Shown: positions 53,483 to 63,748, numbered from the stretch's first letter. The stretch: DNA of 64,000 nucleotides from JBPRGG01 sp051418075 (GCA_051418075.1 JBPRGG010000032.1:41036-105035), one strand, 5' to 3'. Program-made: numbers and translations. The notes: generated by a model from the sequence alone, not told the origin.

Positions 53483-55318
53483 GTGTATAAAAATCTGCTC
53501 GTTATTGTATTTGTTGTGATAACCATCCAGGCTTCGGCTCAGATCCTGGATGATTCCACCCAGAATGTATACGGGCCCGAAACCACCACCTTCACTACCC
53601 AGCATCAGATCAAATATAATTTCAATAACTACTTTCCCTTAGATACCTCTATCACCAATTTGCAAAAATTCAACTTTGTAAACCGGTATGACAACAAGAT
53701 CCAGAACCTGGGCAACATCGGCACTGCCGCTATTCCGGTCTTTTATCAGCCTCCGGAAATGATTGGAAAAACCACCGGATTCCCGGTTTATGACCTTTAT
53801 TGGCAGGGAACGGATCAAATGCGATACTTTGACACCCGGTCCCCCTATACCTTGGTAGATATTGTATTTGGAGGCAATGGTCGCAATATTGTAAATGTAG
53901 AATTTAGCCGAAATATCAGCCCCACCTGGAATGCCGGGTTCACTTTTCGCCGTATCAATATGGAAAAGCAACTGGCTCCCGCCTTTCAGGGCGACCGTCA
54001 AACCTTTTCCACCTACTATGATGTATACACACTTTACCGAACCCCGGATCAAAAATACTCCATCCTGGCCAACCTGGCCCGGCTAAGTCATGAGGTGGAT
54101 GAACAGGGTGGCATTGACCCTTTGATCGATGATGGCGATTCCATTTTTTTTCGGTATGATGACTCTGAAGTGTTACTACAGGATGCACAAAGCAGGGAAT
54201 TCAAAATCAATCTGCATATTTTCCAGGAATATCGTCTGAATAATGGGGTCCAGTTATATCATGAGCTGGATTTCGGTACCGAAAAAAACTTTTACACCGA
54301 CACTGACCTGAGAAATGACCGGGAATTTTACGGCAACCTGTTAATCCGGGAAGACAGCACCCTGAACCAGTTCAGTCTGGATCAAATTCAAAATGAGTTT
54401 GGCTTTAAGGGCGACCTGGCCAGCCTTTTTTATGAGATCTATTATAAAAGACGAGATCTAAATTTTAAACAAAAATATTTCCCCAATCCCATTCAAACTA
54501 CCGAAAATTATGGTGGCGTGTATGTGCGGTTTGATTTTGATTCCCTGCACTACCTGAGAGTGAACGGAGAATATATGCTGGGGGGCAATCATGTTTTGAG
54601 AGGAGAATACCGGAACCAGTTCCTGGACCTGATCTATCAACGCACCAATTCAGCTCCGGCCTTCATTCATGACCGCTATTTCGGCAACCATTTTGAGTGG
54701 TACAATGACTTTAATCCGGTCCAGTCAGACTACCTGTTTGGCTCAATCCGGTATGAACGGCCAAATCTCAGGCTCAAACCCTTTATATCACTGGCCCTGG
54801 TAAACAACTATATTTATTTCAATACCGAAAAGGTTCCGGCTCAGTCGGATTTTGCTCAGATCATTTCTCCCGGGTTGTCTATGCAGGTCAAATTCTGGAA
54901 AAATTTTTATTTGGAGAATGAGTTTATCTTCACCAAAGTAGCCGGGGGAGGATCCGATGTATTCCGAATTCCTAATTTGTTTGCCAATGCGCATCTGTAT
55001 TACCACAACCTGGTTTTTGACCGGAAACTGGAGCTGCAAACGGGTCTGATGGCCCATTACAAGTCACCCTATCTGGCCTATGCCTATAGCCCTGTACTGC
55101 AGAATTTTTACCTGCAAAATGATATTTATGTGCCGGATGATGAATTTGGGTATGTGGTACTTGATGCCTACCTGAATTTCAAAGTGGGTCAGGCCCGGTT
55201 ATTCCTGAAATTCGAACATCTCAATCAATCTCCCGAGACCGGATATTTCACCACTCCCCTGTACTCGGGTCAGAAAGGCACTTTTGGATTTGGCATCAAC
55301 TGGATGTTTTTTGATTAA
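53483..55318 (+). CDS. Putative porin, outer-membrane beta-barrel
   Basis: A 611-residue exported protein (signal MYKNLLVIVFVVITIQASAQ; GTG start, five bases after lpxK). The sequence matches the Bacteroidota putative porin family (PF14121) with strands such as IVFGGNGRNIVNVEFSRNIS, WNAGFTFRR and GTFGFGINWMFFD, the final aromatic residue fitting a barrel end. Transport substrate unknown. Confidence 0.82.
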   Translation: MYKNLLVIVFVVITIQASAQILDDSTQNVYGPETTTFTTQHQIKYNFNNYFPLDTSITNLQKFNFVNRYDNKIQNLGNIGTAAIPVFYQPPEMIGKTTGFPVYDLYWQGTDQMRYFDTRSPYTLVDIVFGGNGRNIVNVEFSRNISPTWNAGFTFRRINMEKQLAPAFQGDRQTFSTYYDVYTLYRTPDQKYSILANLARLSHEVDEQGGIDPLIDDGDSIFFRYDDSEVLLQDAQSREFKINLHIFQEYRLNNGVQLYHELDFGTEKNFYTDTDLRNDREFYGNLLIREDSTLNQFSLDQIQNEFGFKGDLASLFYEIYYKRRDLNFKQKYFPNPIQTTENYGGVYVRFDFDSLHYLRVNGEYMLGGNHVLRGEYRNQFLDLIYQRTNSAPAFIHDRYFGNHFEWYNDFNPVQSDYLFGSIRYERPNLRLKPFISLALVNNYIYFNTEKVPAQSDFAQIISPGLSMQVKFWKNFYLENEFIFTKVAGGGSDVFRIPNLFANAHLYYHNLVFDRKLELQTGLMAHYKSPYLAYAYSPVLQNFYLQNDIYVPDDEFGYVVLDAYLNFKVGQARLFLKFEHLNQSPETGYFTTPLYSGQKGTFGFGINWMFFD

Positions 55319-55320
55319 AT

Positions 55321-55530
55321 CAATTTTTAAGGGCCTCAAAGGCTCACCCGCTTTCCTGCTCACCATGCCTGCCGCGCCAGAATCGGCCAGCCCGCCGGCA
55401 GCGAAGGTTTCTGGCCGCTCCTGCAAAAACAAGTTCAACAAGCCCAATCCTGCCTTAAATCGCTACAATCATGAAATTTCAGGCCATGAGCATGCTTTTC
55501 TGATTGATTTTTAATAGTTTCGAAAAGTGG
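55321..55530. other. GC-rich intergenic island with inverted repeats
   Basis: About 200 bases after the porin gene are visibly richer in G+C than the surrounding DNA, containing CGGCCAG (55384-55390) paired with CTGGCCG (55411-55417) and CTGCCG/CGGCAG at 55369/55396. An open frame of 76 codons crosses it but has no start site, signal or family match. Origin unknown. Confidence 0.4.
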
Positions 55531-55542
55531 AATATGTAAACT

Positions 55543-57291
55543 ATGATAAAAAAATCATCTGATCTTTTGCTTATCCTGATTCCGGCTGTAACAGTCAGGC
55601 TATCATTTTTGGCACTACTCGCTCTACCGGGTATAACAATGGCACAGACACTGGGAGAGCCAGATTCATTAATGCAAATCCTGGTCCAGGAACTAAAACG
55701 GGAAATAGATGGGTTATCCATCCAGGAATATCCCCCCTATTACCTGGAATACCGGGTAGACCAGACCGAGCAACTCAGCCTCAGTGCATCATTTGGCAGT
55801 TTAACTGATTCCAGTCATACCAAAAGCCGGATCCTGAGCACCTCTGTCAGATTGGGAGATTACCAGTTGGATAATACCCATCAGCTTAAAGGTGATGCCG
55901 GCTTTCGCCGTTTAAACCAGTACAGCTATGGAGTACCGATATCTCTGGACAATGAACCGCTGGCCATTCAGCAGACCATGTGGATGATTACAGATAAGGC
56001 TTACAAAAAAGCACTTTCCGACTACCTCAACCTGTTGAACCAGCTGGAAATGAGAGAAAATTCAGGCCAGTCTGCTCCACCTGACTTTTCTCCTGCCCCG
56101 CCACAGCAATTTTATGAATCCAAAGCGCCTTTTCCGGCTATTGATCAGGCTGGCTGGATCAAAACTTTAAAGCACATCTCCGCGCTTTTCGCTCAAAGTG
56201 ACGATTATTTATCCGGTGAAGCATCATTAAGATATGAACAGCAAAGGAAATATTTTATTTCTACCGAGGGCACACAGCTTATTCACAATCACCGATATGC
56301 CTCTATTATGATCCAGGCCAGCATTCGTTCCAAAGATGGCAACTTATTACCATTGCACCAGAGTTTCTATGCCCTTACACCCGCCGGTCTGCCCGATGAA
56401 AAAACCCTGGCTCAGGAGGTTCGAAAGATGATCAGCCAACTCCAGGCCCTTAAGCAGGCGCCGGTGGCAGAGCCATATACAGGACCAGCCCTGCTATCAC
56501 CTGAAGCAGCCGGTGTATTCTTCCATGAGATTTTTGGCCATCGCATTGAAGGGCATCGATTGAAAGATGAAGATGACGGACAAACCTTTAAATCCAAATT
56601 AGACAAGCCAATTTTGCCCTCTTTTATCCAAATCTCATCAGACCCTACCAGAAAAATGCATTATGATCAACATTTAATTGGCGCTTATGCTTATGACGAT
56701 CAGGGCATCAAAAGTCAGCCGGTCGAAATTGTAAATGATGGTATTCTGAAAAACTTCCTGATGTCACGCAATCCCATCCCAGGATTTGATCAATCAAATG
56801 GTCATGGACGGGCTGCAGCAGGCTTAACCCCGGTATCGCGGCAGTCAAACCTTATCATAAAATCATCAAAACCCAGTTCTGAGCAAGCGCTACGAAAAAA
56901 ATTAATTAAGGCCTGTAAAAAACAGAAAAAAACATATGGCTATTACTTTAAGGAAGTAGTGGGTGGATTTACCCTCACCAATCGGTATACCCCTAATGTG
57001 TTTAACATAATGCCTACCGTAGTCTACCGGGTATATGTAGATGGACGGCCCGATGAATTAGTGAGGGGTGTAGACCTGATCGGCACTCCCCTGGCCATGT
57101 TTGCCGAAATAGCAGCTACCGGCAATGAGTCTGGGATCTTTACCGGTTTTTGTGGAGCCGAGTCAGGCAGTATACCAGTCACCACCATTTCACCGGCCCT
57201 TTTTGTAGAAAAGGTCGAAACACAACGTAAACCGGAATCACATGTAGAAGCGCCAGTAATTGAAAGTCCCAAACCCAAAACCATTGAATGA
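55543..57291 (+). CDS. Exported TldD-like metalloprotease (metal motif intact)
   Basis: A 582-residue TldD/PmbA-family protein. N-terminal hydrophobic signal segment (about residues 1-35, ending GITMAQ). The metal motif HEIFGH is at His328, Glu329, His333, and the C-terminal Cys of GFCGAESGSIPV matches the third zinc ligand of TldD. TldD with TldE forms a heterodimeric cytoplasmic peptidase in E. coli; the signal peptide here suggests a periplasmic role. The next gene is a related protein lacking these residues, five bases apart. Confidence 0.85.
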   Translation: MIKKSSDLLLILIPAVTVRLSFLALLALPGITMAQTLGEPDSLMQILVQELKREIDGLSIQEYPPYYLEYRVDQTEQLSLSASFGSLTDSSHTKSRILSTSVRLGDYQLDNTHQLKGDAGFRRLNQYSYGVPISLDNEPLAIQQTMWMITDKAYKKALSDYLNLLNQLEMRENSGQSAPPDFSPAPPQQFYESKAPFPAIDQAGWIKTLKHISALFAQSDDYLSGEASLRYEQQRKYFISTEGTQLIHNHRYASIMIQASIRSKDGNLLPLHQSFYALTPAGLPDEKTLAQEVRKMISQLQALKQAPVAEPYTGPALLSPEAAGVFFHEIFGHRIEGHRLKDEDDGQTFKSKLDKPILPSFIQISSDPTRKMHYDQHLIGAYAYDDQGIKSQPVEIVNDGILKNFLMSRNPIPGFDQSNGHGRAAAGLTPVSRQSNLIIKSSKPSSEQALRKKLIKACKKQKKTYGYYFKEVVGGFTLTNRYTPNVFNIMPTVVYRVYVDGRPDELVRGVDLIGTPLAMFAEIAATGNESGIFTGFCGAESGSIPVTTISPALFVEKVETQRKPESHVEAPVIESPKPKTIE

Positions 57292-57295
57292 AGCA

Positions 57296-59074
57296 ATGAT
57301 TAAAGCATTTACATTATTTTTCTGCTCATTATTTCTGATCCTTCCCGGTTTCACTCAGACAATCGATGAAGATGACATCATATTTGCGGCCTTGCAGGAT
57401 GAATTGGAACGCAATATGACCCAGCTGCAATTCAAGGACTTTCCCAAGCCATTTTTTATGGCCTTCAGTCTATCCCAGTCAGAAACCCTGTTCATCAGGG
57501 CCACACTGGGAGGAATAATCTATTCCCGGCCCCATCGTCAAAACCACTGGTATACCCGCCTCATGATTGGCGATTATCAGCTAAACGATGAAAACTTTCA
57601 CCACATGAGTGCCCAGCCTCCTGGATTTTCCGGCAATATTCAAATCCCGCTGGAGGCCGATTACTGGGCTATCAGGAGGGCCTTTTGGATGGCAACCAAC
57701 AATGTTTACAAATCCGCTACAGCTAATTATCAAAATAAAATCACCGCACTGAAACAAAAAGGAATTCATCCTGACTCTCTGGAGATTCCTGATTTCAGCC
57801 AGGCACCGGTAATTAAACGAAACCTTTCCCCTTCCCACAGCCTGCCCGATCTATCACAGCTGGAAAAGCTGGCCCGGGAGCTATCTTTAGTATTTAAACA
57901 ATATCCGGATATCACAGACTCCCAAGTGGATATTTATTTCAATCAGAATAAAGTATATTTTGTCAATAGTGAAGGAACAAGGGTTACTTACCCTGTCCAC
58001 ATCAAAGTGATCCATGTCAGTGCCCAATTGCAGGCAGAAAATGGAGAAATTTTCAGTGAAAATATTAAATATTATTGGCAGGACCAGAAAAACCAACCTC
58101 CAGCAGATAGCTTAATTCAGGATGCGCATCGCTTAGCCGGGTATTTGCAACAGCTTAAAGATGCTGAAGCATTTGATCAATCTTATTTCGGCCCGGCTTT
58201 ATTAATGGATCAGGCTTCAGCTAAATTCTTCAGCGACGTTTTATTCAGTGATGACCTGAACCTGATCTCCCGCAGGCAGCCGCTGTTTAATAACCACCAG
58301 GTGACAATGTATATGGACCGAAATGTTAATGCAACTGAAGGAAAAATAGGTAAAAGTGTCACCCTGCCTGCCATCAGTATTTATGATATGCCTGGTCTTA
58401 GGCACTTCGGGAAAACCCCATTAATTGGGAGCTATCAAATTGATGCTGAGGGAGTCGTACCCCCTGACAGCCTGATATTGGTGGAGAAGGGTGAATTACA
58501 GAACTTGTATGCCAACCGGATTCCTACCGAAAAGGTGAGGCAATCCAACGGTCATTTCCGCCCACTGATCAGTCACTATGAATGGGCCAGGCAAACCGGG
58601 CCCGGAGTTATGATGATTCGCCACAACCCTCCTGAAGATTCGGCAGTGTCAGACCTCAAAGCATTGTTGATCCGTAAAGCCCGGCAACAAAACCTGGACT
58701 TTGCCATCTTGATCAAACCATTGTCATTATCCGGATATGCATCAGAAAAACCAATTGGTAGTTACATCATCGGGGTAGATGATCCGGCTCCGGCCCTGGT
58801 TCGTTCTACTGAGTTACAATCCTATGCTAAAAATGCCCTGAGCAAAATCGGTGGACTATCCCAACAATATTATGTTTACAACACCATATTTGCTCCATGG
58901 AATGATTTCAGAGTGGTATCCCGGCGAAGGTCAGGACTTCAGTTGAATGGAGTGGCAGCATCTTTTATCGTACCTGACCAGCTATTACTGGAAGAAATAG
59001 AACTTGAAGGAATACCCACTCCTATATCAGTGAACAAGCCTGTGGTGCCAAATCCGGTAAAAACAAATCCTTAG
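57296..59074 (+). CDS. Exported TldD-like protein without the metal site
   Basis: A ~592-residue paralog of the previous gene, with signal peptide MIKAFTLFFCSLFLILPGFTQ. The aligned region reads YFGPALLMDQASAKFFSDVLFSDD, so His-Glu-xxx-His has become Ser-Asp-xxx-Ser, and the C-terminal zinc-binding Cys block is replaced (NDFRVVSRRRSG). It therefore resembles TldE-like inactive partners, though its sequence is closer to its neighbour. The ATG at 57296 is chosen since the frame upstream overlaps the previous gene. Likely forms a heterodimer with it (inference). Confidence 0.8.
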   Translation: MIKAFTLFFCSLFLILPGFTQTIDEDDIIFAALQDELERNMTQLQFKDFPKPFFMAFSLSQSETLFIRATLGGIIYSRPHRQNHWYTRLMIGDYQLNDENFHHMSAQPPGFSGNIQIPLEADYWAIRRAFWMATNNVYKSATANYQNKITALKQKGIHPDSLEIPDFSQAPVIKRNLSPSHSLPDLSQLEKLARELSLVFKQYPDITDSQVDIYFNQNKVYFVNSEGTRVTYPVHIKVIHVSAQLQAENGEIFSENIKYYWQDQKNQPPADSLIQDAHRLAGYLQQLKDAEAFDQSYFGPALLMDQASAKFFSDVLFSDDLNLISRRQPLFNNHQVTMYMDRNVNATEGKIGKSVTLPAISIYDMPGLRHFGKTPLIGSYQIDAEGVVPPDSLILVEKGELQNLYANRIPTEKVRQSNGHFRPLISHYEWARQTGPGVMMIRHNPPEDSAVSDLKALLIRKARQQNLDFAILIKPLSLSGYASEKPIGSYIIGVDDPAPALVRSTELQSYAKNALSKIGGLSQQYYVYNTIFAPWNDFRVVSRRRSGLQLNGVAASFIVPDQLLLEEIELEGIPTPISVNKPVVPNPVKTNP

Positions 59075-59075
59075 A

Positions 59076-60335
59076 TCAGGTTTTTTGCTTTTTCTTTTTG
59101 GCCGCAGGAAATAATATATTATTCAGGATCAGTCGGTATCCCGGCGATTTCGGATGCAAATTAAGATCTGTAGGTTCTTCTCCTACAATATGTTTATAAT
59201 CTTCCGGGTCATGTCCGCCATAAAAGGTCCAGAATCCTTTTCCATAAACGCCATGAATATATTTAGCCTCTTTGATGGAACCATTTTCACCCATTACCAC
59301 CACTTCTGGTTTTACCAGCTTGCTTTTATATCCGGTAGTTTGCCCCATAAATCCTTTAATGATTTTTTCATGATTTTGGGTCAGCATGGTAGGAATGGGA
59401 TCCCATTTAGCCGAGAATTCAAACAAGGTAAAATAATCATTTTCCTCTTTTAGTCCCCGTTCATATTCCTGGTTGTCCAGATTGGAATATTCATACTCCA
59501 GTGGATCACGTGAAATCCTGAAATTTTGAAAAGCCATTGTTTGGTCAAAATTAAGCTTTTCCTGGGCGTGAGGATCTGCCGGATCGCCATCATACATTCG
59601 TTCTACGATATCTATGCCATCCGCAGCCAGAGCAATATCATAGGTATCTGTAGCAGAACACATAGCAAATAAAAACCCGCCTCCGGTCACAAAATCTCTT
59701 ATTTTCTTGACCACAGCCAATTTCAATTCAGATACTTTATCAAACCCATGCTTCAGGGCTTTTTCTTCAAATTCCCGCTTTTGTTCGATATACCAGGGTG
59801 CATTTTTAAAATTTTTATAGAACTTGCCATACTGACCGGTAAAGTCCTCATGATGCAGATGCAACCAATCGTACTTGGCCAGTTCATCATACATGACTTC
59901 ATCATCGAAAATCACATCATAGGGTATTTCAGCATAAGTCAAAACAAGGGTTACCGCATCATCCCAGGGTTGTTTACTTTTGGGTGAGTAAACCGCAACT
60001 TTGGGATACTTTTCCAGTTTCATCACATCAGTGTTGGAAGAAGGACTGGCAATATGTTGCAGTATTTGGTTAGATTCCGCATCAGAGATCACCTGATAGC
60101 TTACACCACGAACCACCAGTTCATTTTCAAATTTCTGATAGTATTTGCACATAAAGCTTCCTCCCCGGTAATTTAGCAGCCAGTCTACCTCCACTTCATT
60201 TTGCAAAATCCAATATGCAATCCCATAAGCCTTCAGATGATTGGCCTGATTATTATCCATGGGGATGAGTAAATAAGATGCATGCGCAGAAAAGGAGAAA
60301 AGGGTAATTACTATCAAAAGAAGGAATTTTCGCAT
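59076..60335 (-). CDS. Exported GATase1-like protein (often named asparagine synthetase B)
   Basis: A ~419-residue protein with signal peptide (MRKFLLLIVITLFSFSAHA; the ATG at 60335 is preferred over the GTG at 60341). It has a class I glutamine amidotransferase-like fold with FVTGGGFLFAMCSATDTYDIALA (a Cys at the elbow position) and YGGHDPEDYKH. No asparagine synthetase AMP/N-terminal Cys1 domain is present, so the common database name is unsafe. Function unknown. Confidence 0.65.
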   Translation of the reverse strand: MRKFLLLIVITLFSFSAHASYLLIPMDNNQANHLKAYGIAYWILQNEVEVDWLLNYRGGSFMCKYYQKFENELVVRGVSYQVISDAESNQILQHIASPSSNTDVMKLEKYPKVAVYSPKSKQPWDDAVTLVLTYAEIPYDVIFDDEVMYDELAKYDWLHLHHEDFTGQYGKFYKNFKNAPWYIEQKREFEEKALKHGFDKVSELKLAVVKKIRDFVTGGGFLFAMCSATDTYDIALAADGIDIVERMYDGDPADPHAQEKLNFDQTMAFQNFRISRDPLEYEYSNLDNQEYERGLKEENDYFTLFEFSAKWDPIPTMLTQNHEKIIKGFMGQTTGYKSKLVKPEVVVMGENGSIKEAKYIHGVYGKGFWTFYGGHDPEDYKHIVGEEPTDLNLHPKSPGYRLILNNILFPAAKKKKQKT

Positions 60336-60614
60336 GGTCACGTATTTTAAATACCGTTCAAATAAACTTAAGGATCTTTAAATAATTTCATTTATTGAGC
60401 CCGAATAATTAAACTATCTTTAAACTGATTAAGTTTCGAACTTTTAATTTTATATATCAAACTTTCGGGATTTAGCCTGATGATTCTGATAATCATTAGT
60501 TTAAACGCAAAATATAAATAAAATATATATATGACGGGGCCAATTAATTCCGGATTTCTTACATTATTAGTTATAAAAGCATTTATTTTAGAATGCCTAT
60601 AAAAATCAGCATTC

Positions 60615-61853
60615 ATGAATTATATAGAAAATATTAGAGAAGGTATCCGTTCCATTAATTCCAATTTGCTAAGGACCATCCTGACTGCTCTGATCATTGC
60701 CATTGGTATAACTTCCCTGGTTGGAATACTCACTGCCATTGACGGGATGCAAAAATCAGTGACAGACAGTTTTAGTAATTTCGGAGGCAACTCCTTCGAG
60801 ATCAGTTCCAAGCGAAATGAGAATTCGGCCAATATTCAGGGTAAAAAAGCCAAAACTTTCACTCCATTGGAATTTAAAGAGGTTATGCGTTTCAAAGAGT
60901 TGTTTGATGAAGCTTCCATGATCGCGATCAATACGGCTATTACCTATAATGCCGAAGTAAAACGGTTATCGGCCAAAACCAATCCCAATATGAGGGTCAG
61001 AGGGGTTGATGAAAACTACATGATCATGCGGGATTATAGTTTAGACTATGGCAGGAATTTCTCCAGTGTAGAGATCGCTTTTGGATCCAATGTAGCCATC
61101 ATTGGACATTCTATTTATGATGCCCTATATGATGATAATGAAGATCCGGTGAACACAGTGATTTCTGTTTACGGAAACAAATACAAAGTGATCGGTGTAC
61201 TGGAAAAAGAAGGGGGATTTGGCGGTGACAGTGGGGCCGATCGATCCGTTTTTCTACCTATTGTAGCAGCTACCCGCCTGGCCCGGGGCACCTTACGTTT
61301 TGAATTGGACGTGGAAGTGGATAACCCTGCCAACATGGAAAGAGTTATAGGAGAAGCTACAGGTTTGATGAGGACAATCCGAAAAGACCCCCTTGGTGCA
61401 GAGGAATCTTTTGAGATCTCCCGCAATGAATCAGTGGCTGAAAGGTTGTCTGAAATATCCGGCTATCTCAAAATAGGTGGTTTTTCCATAGGATTTATTA
61501 CTTTGCTGGGAGCTTCCATAGGATTAATGAACATTATGATGGTATCTGTCACGGAAAGAACCCGTGAAATTGGCATACGAAAAGCCATTGGTGCCACTCC
61601 CAAACGAATCCGGCAGCAATTTCTGATCGAAGCCATTGTGATCTGTCAGATCGGGGGAGTAGCCGGTGTGATTTTTGGAATTGTCATTGGAAATATAATA
61701 GCCAATATCATTGGTTCAGGTGTATTTATTTTTCCCTGGCTTTGGATTATGGTAGGCTTGATCGTATGTGTGTTTGTAGGGGTGATATCAGGATATTATC
61801 CTGCCAGTAAGGCTTCCAAATTAGACCCAATAGAATCTTTAAGATTTGAATAA
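60615..61853 (+). CDS. MacB/FtsX-type ABC transporter permease
   Basis: A 412-residue protein with one N-terminal membrane helix (residues ~20-42), a periplasmic MacB-PCD domain, and three C-terminal helices containing the FtsX motif TERTREIGIRKAIGATPKRIRQQFLIEAI. Works with a separate ATPase and an outer-membrane partner in LolCDE/MacB-like export or mechanotransmission. No ATPase gene is adjacent in this window. Confidence 0.87.
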   Translation: MNYIENIREGIRSINSNLLRTILTALIIAIGITSLVGILTAIDGMQKSVTDSFSNFGGNSFEISSKRNENSANIQGKKAKTFTPLEFKEVMRFKELFDEASMIAINTAITYNAEVKRLSAKTNPNMRVRGVDENYMIMRDYSLDYGRNFSSVEIAFGSNVAIIGHSIYDALYDDNEDPVNTVISVYGNKYKVIGVLEKEGGFGGDSGADRSVFLPIVAATRLARGTLRFELDVEVDNPANMERVIGEATGLMRTIRKDPLGAEESFEISRNESVAERLSEISGYLKIGGFSIGFITLLGASIGLMNIMMVSVTERTREIGIRKAIGATPKRIRQQFLIEAIVICQIGGVAGVIFGIVIGNIIANIIGSGVFIFPWLWIMVGLIVCVFVGVISGYYPASKASKLDPIESLRFE

Positions 61854-62035
61854 ATCAAGAAAGAAACTTTTTTATTCCTTAATATTCAAAAATTAGTTTG
61901 AAAATTTTTTAATAATTCGCCATATTTGATTGAAATATGTATCAAAACGAAACCTTTATTATTTATTTTGGTATAAATCTTGAGGTACTGATCCTTAATA
62001 ACTATCGCCTTAATTAATAATTACTTAATCGACAA

Positions 62036-62833
62036 ATGTCTGTAGCTAAAACAATATGTGTCAGTGTGGCCCTCTTTTTCCTTAGTGTAGCCGGGTATCA
62101 AACTCAGGCTCAGGAAATTATGCTGACAGGCATTTACCAGGGAAAAAACCTTTATATTCAAAACCCTCTTTCGGAAGACAAGATCAACTTTTGTACCCGG
62201 AATGTTTTTGTAAACGGGCACCAGGTGATAGACCACCCCAAAACATCGGCCTTTGAGGTCAACCTTTCTGCATTTAATGTTAATGATACAGTGAACATCC
62301 GTATTGAACATCACCCTAATTGTGCTCCCAAAGTGATTAACCCGCAGGTGATCAGGGCAAAAAGTCAATTTCAGTTTTTATCTGTACAGGCTGAAAACAA
62401 CTTGTTAAGGTGGTTTACCAAAGGAGAAAATTCACCTGGTTATTTCATGATTGAGGAATATTTGGAAGACAAATGGATTATCGTAAAGTCTGTCAATGCC
62501 ATTGGCTCATCGGAAAACCATCAGTATAAACTGCAACTTGACCCGGGCCAGGGATTGAGCAAATTCAGGATCAAATACATGCCCCAGGATGGCAATTCAT
62601 TTTATTCTCAAATAGTGGAAATAAATCTGAATGAAGAAAGTCCGGTTACTTTTTATCCTACCAGAGTAACCGATAAAATCACCCTTTCCCGTGAAACAGA
62701 TTATGAAGTACTGGATTCTTCTGGCAACAGTATTGTCAAAGGGTCAGGCTCTGAGATCAACCTGGAAGAACTCACTACAGGACTCTATTATCTGAATATT
62801 GAAAATAAAACCGAAAAATTCTTCAAAAAATGA
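62036..62833 (+). CDS. Secreted protein with T9SS-like sorting domain
   Basis: A 265-residue protein with signal peptide (ending AGYQTQAQ), two beta-rich domains and a C-terminal segment TFYPTRVTDKITLSRETDYEVLDSS ... LTTGLYYLNIENKTEKFFKK, which has the pattern of type A type IX secretion sorting domains (the FYPNPV...LsxGxYxlxI...fxK motif). Export to the surface by T9SS is likely. No other function recognised. Confidence 0.75.
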   Translation: MSVAKTICVSVALFFLSVAGYQTQAQEIMLTGIYQGKNLYIQNPLSEDKINFCTRNVFVNGHQVIDHPKTSAFEVNLSAFNVNDTVNIRIEHHPNCAPKVINPQVIRAKSQFQFLSVQAENNLLRWFTKGENSPGYFMIEEYLEDKWIIVKSVNAIGSSENHQYKLQLDPGQGLSKFRIKYMPQDGNSFYSQIVEINLNEESPVTFYPTRVTDKITLSRETDYEVLDSSGNSIVKGSGSEINLEELTTGLYYLNIENKTEKFFKK

Positions 62834-62970
62834 TGTTCGTTATTGTACACTCTACTGAACAAAAGCGAACAACTTACCCCTTACCACTATATATAATACA
62901 CTGACAATCAAACACTTATACTTGTGGTATATTTTTGGCAATAGTCTACCCGGAACTAAAAACATTTGCT

Positions 62971-63747
62971 ATGCCTGTATATAAAAGATTACTAATCCTA
63001 CCGTTGTTCCTGTTTTTATTTTCCTGCTCCTATAATGGGGACGAAAGTCGGGAACATCAACATATGGAAGAAGAATTTGATCTCAACCAATTGGATATTC
63101 TTTTCCTGGATCTGGCCATGAAAGCTGGTGAACTTGAGATCAGGGGAAATTCAGCAAACCGGTTCTCCTCTGATTTTTATTTTTCCTATCATTCCTGGCG
63201 ACCGGACATTTCTTTTGCCAGAGAAGGACATGAAGGTCATTTAACCGTAGCACAGAACGCTTTGACAGAATTTAATTTAGACGATCAGAATGAAAACCGT
63301 TGGCAGGTCAGGATCCCCTCAAAAGTACCGGTAGACCTGAAAGTAAATGTGGGAGCCGGGCAAAGCCACCTTGACCTGGCTAACCTGACGATCCGGAAAG
63401 CTGTGCTCGAAACCGGAGCAGGAGAAACCCATGTTAATTTATCGGGAACTTCCATCCCGGAAATGTACATGAATGCCGGAGTGGGTGAAGTGAAACTTGA
63501 TTTAACCGGAAGTTGGCAAAACAATGGATTTATTGAAATCAAAGGAGGTATAGGAGAACTTAGTATAAATGTGCCTGAAGATGTTGGGGTAAGTGCCAAA
63601 ATCAAGGGCATGTTGGGAGATATAAAAGCCCGCGACTTCAGAAAAGAAGAAGGGCTCTACCGGAACCAGGCTTATGGTCATACGGAGAACACCATTTTTC
63701 TGGATATTTCAGCAGGTATAGGTAGCGTTCAGATTTACCAGAAATAA
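62971..63747 (+). CDS. Lipoprotein with toastrack (DUF4097/LiaF-like) domain
   Basis: A ~258-residue lipoprotein: signal MPVYKRLLILPLFLFLFSC with Cys19 as lipobox, then a repetitive beta-helix-like region with recurring glycine turns (KVNVGAGQSHLDL, ETGAGETHVNL, NAGVGEVKLDL, KGGIGELSINV, AGIGSVQIY), the pattern of DUF4097/LiaF toastrack repeats. The ATG at 62971 is preferred to the upstream TTG frame because it starts the signal. Probably a cell-envelope stress component. Confidence 0.7.
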   Translation: MPVYKRLLILPLFLFLFSCSYNGDESREHQHMEEEFDLNQLDILFLDLAMKAGELEIRGNSANRFSSDFYFSYHSWRPDISFAREGHEGHLTVAQNALTEFNLDDQNENRWQVRIPSKVPVDLKVNVGAGQSHLDLANLTIRKAVLETGAGETHVNLSGTSIPEMYMNAGVGEVKLDLTGSWQNNGFIEIKGGIGELSINVPEDVGVSAKIKGMLGDIKARDFRKEEGLYRNQAYGHTENTIFLDISAGIGSVQIYQK

Positions 63748-63748
63748 G

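Noticed and set aside
55284..55514. A 76-codon plus-strand open frame in the GC-rich spacer
   Set aside because: It starts inside the porin gene in another frame, has no ribosome site, signal or family resemblance.
62834..62970. Longer N-terminus for the toastrack lipoprotein from TTG at 62935
   Set aside because: The ATG at 62971 begins directly at a lipoprotein signal; the longer form would bury it.
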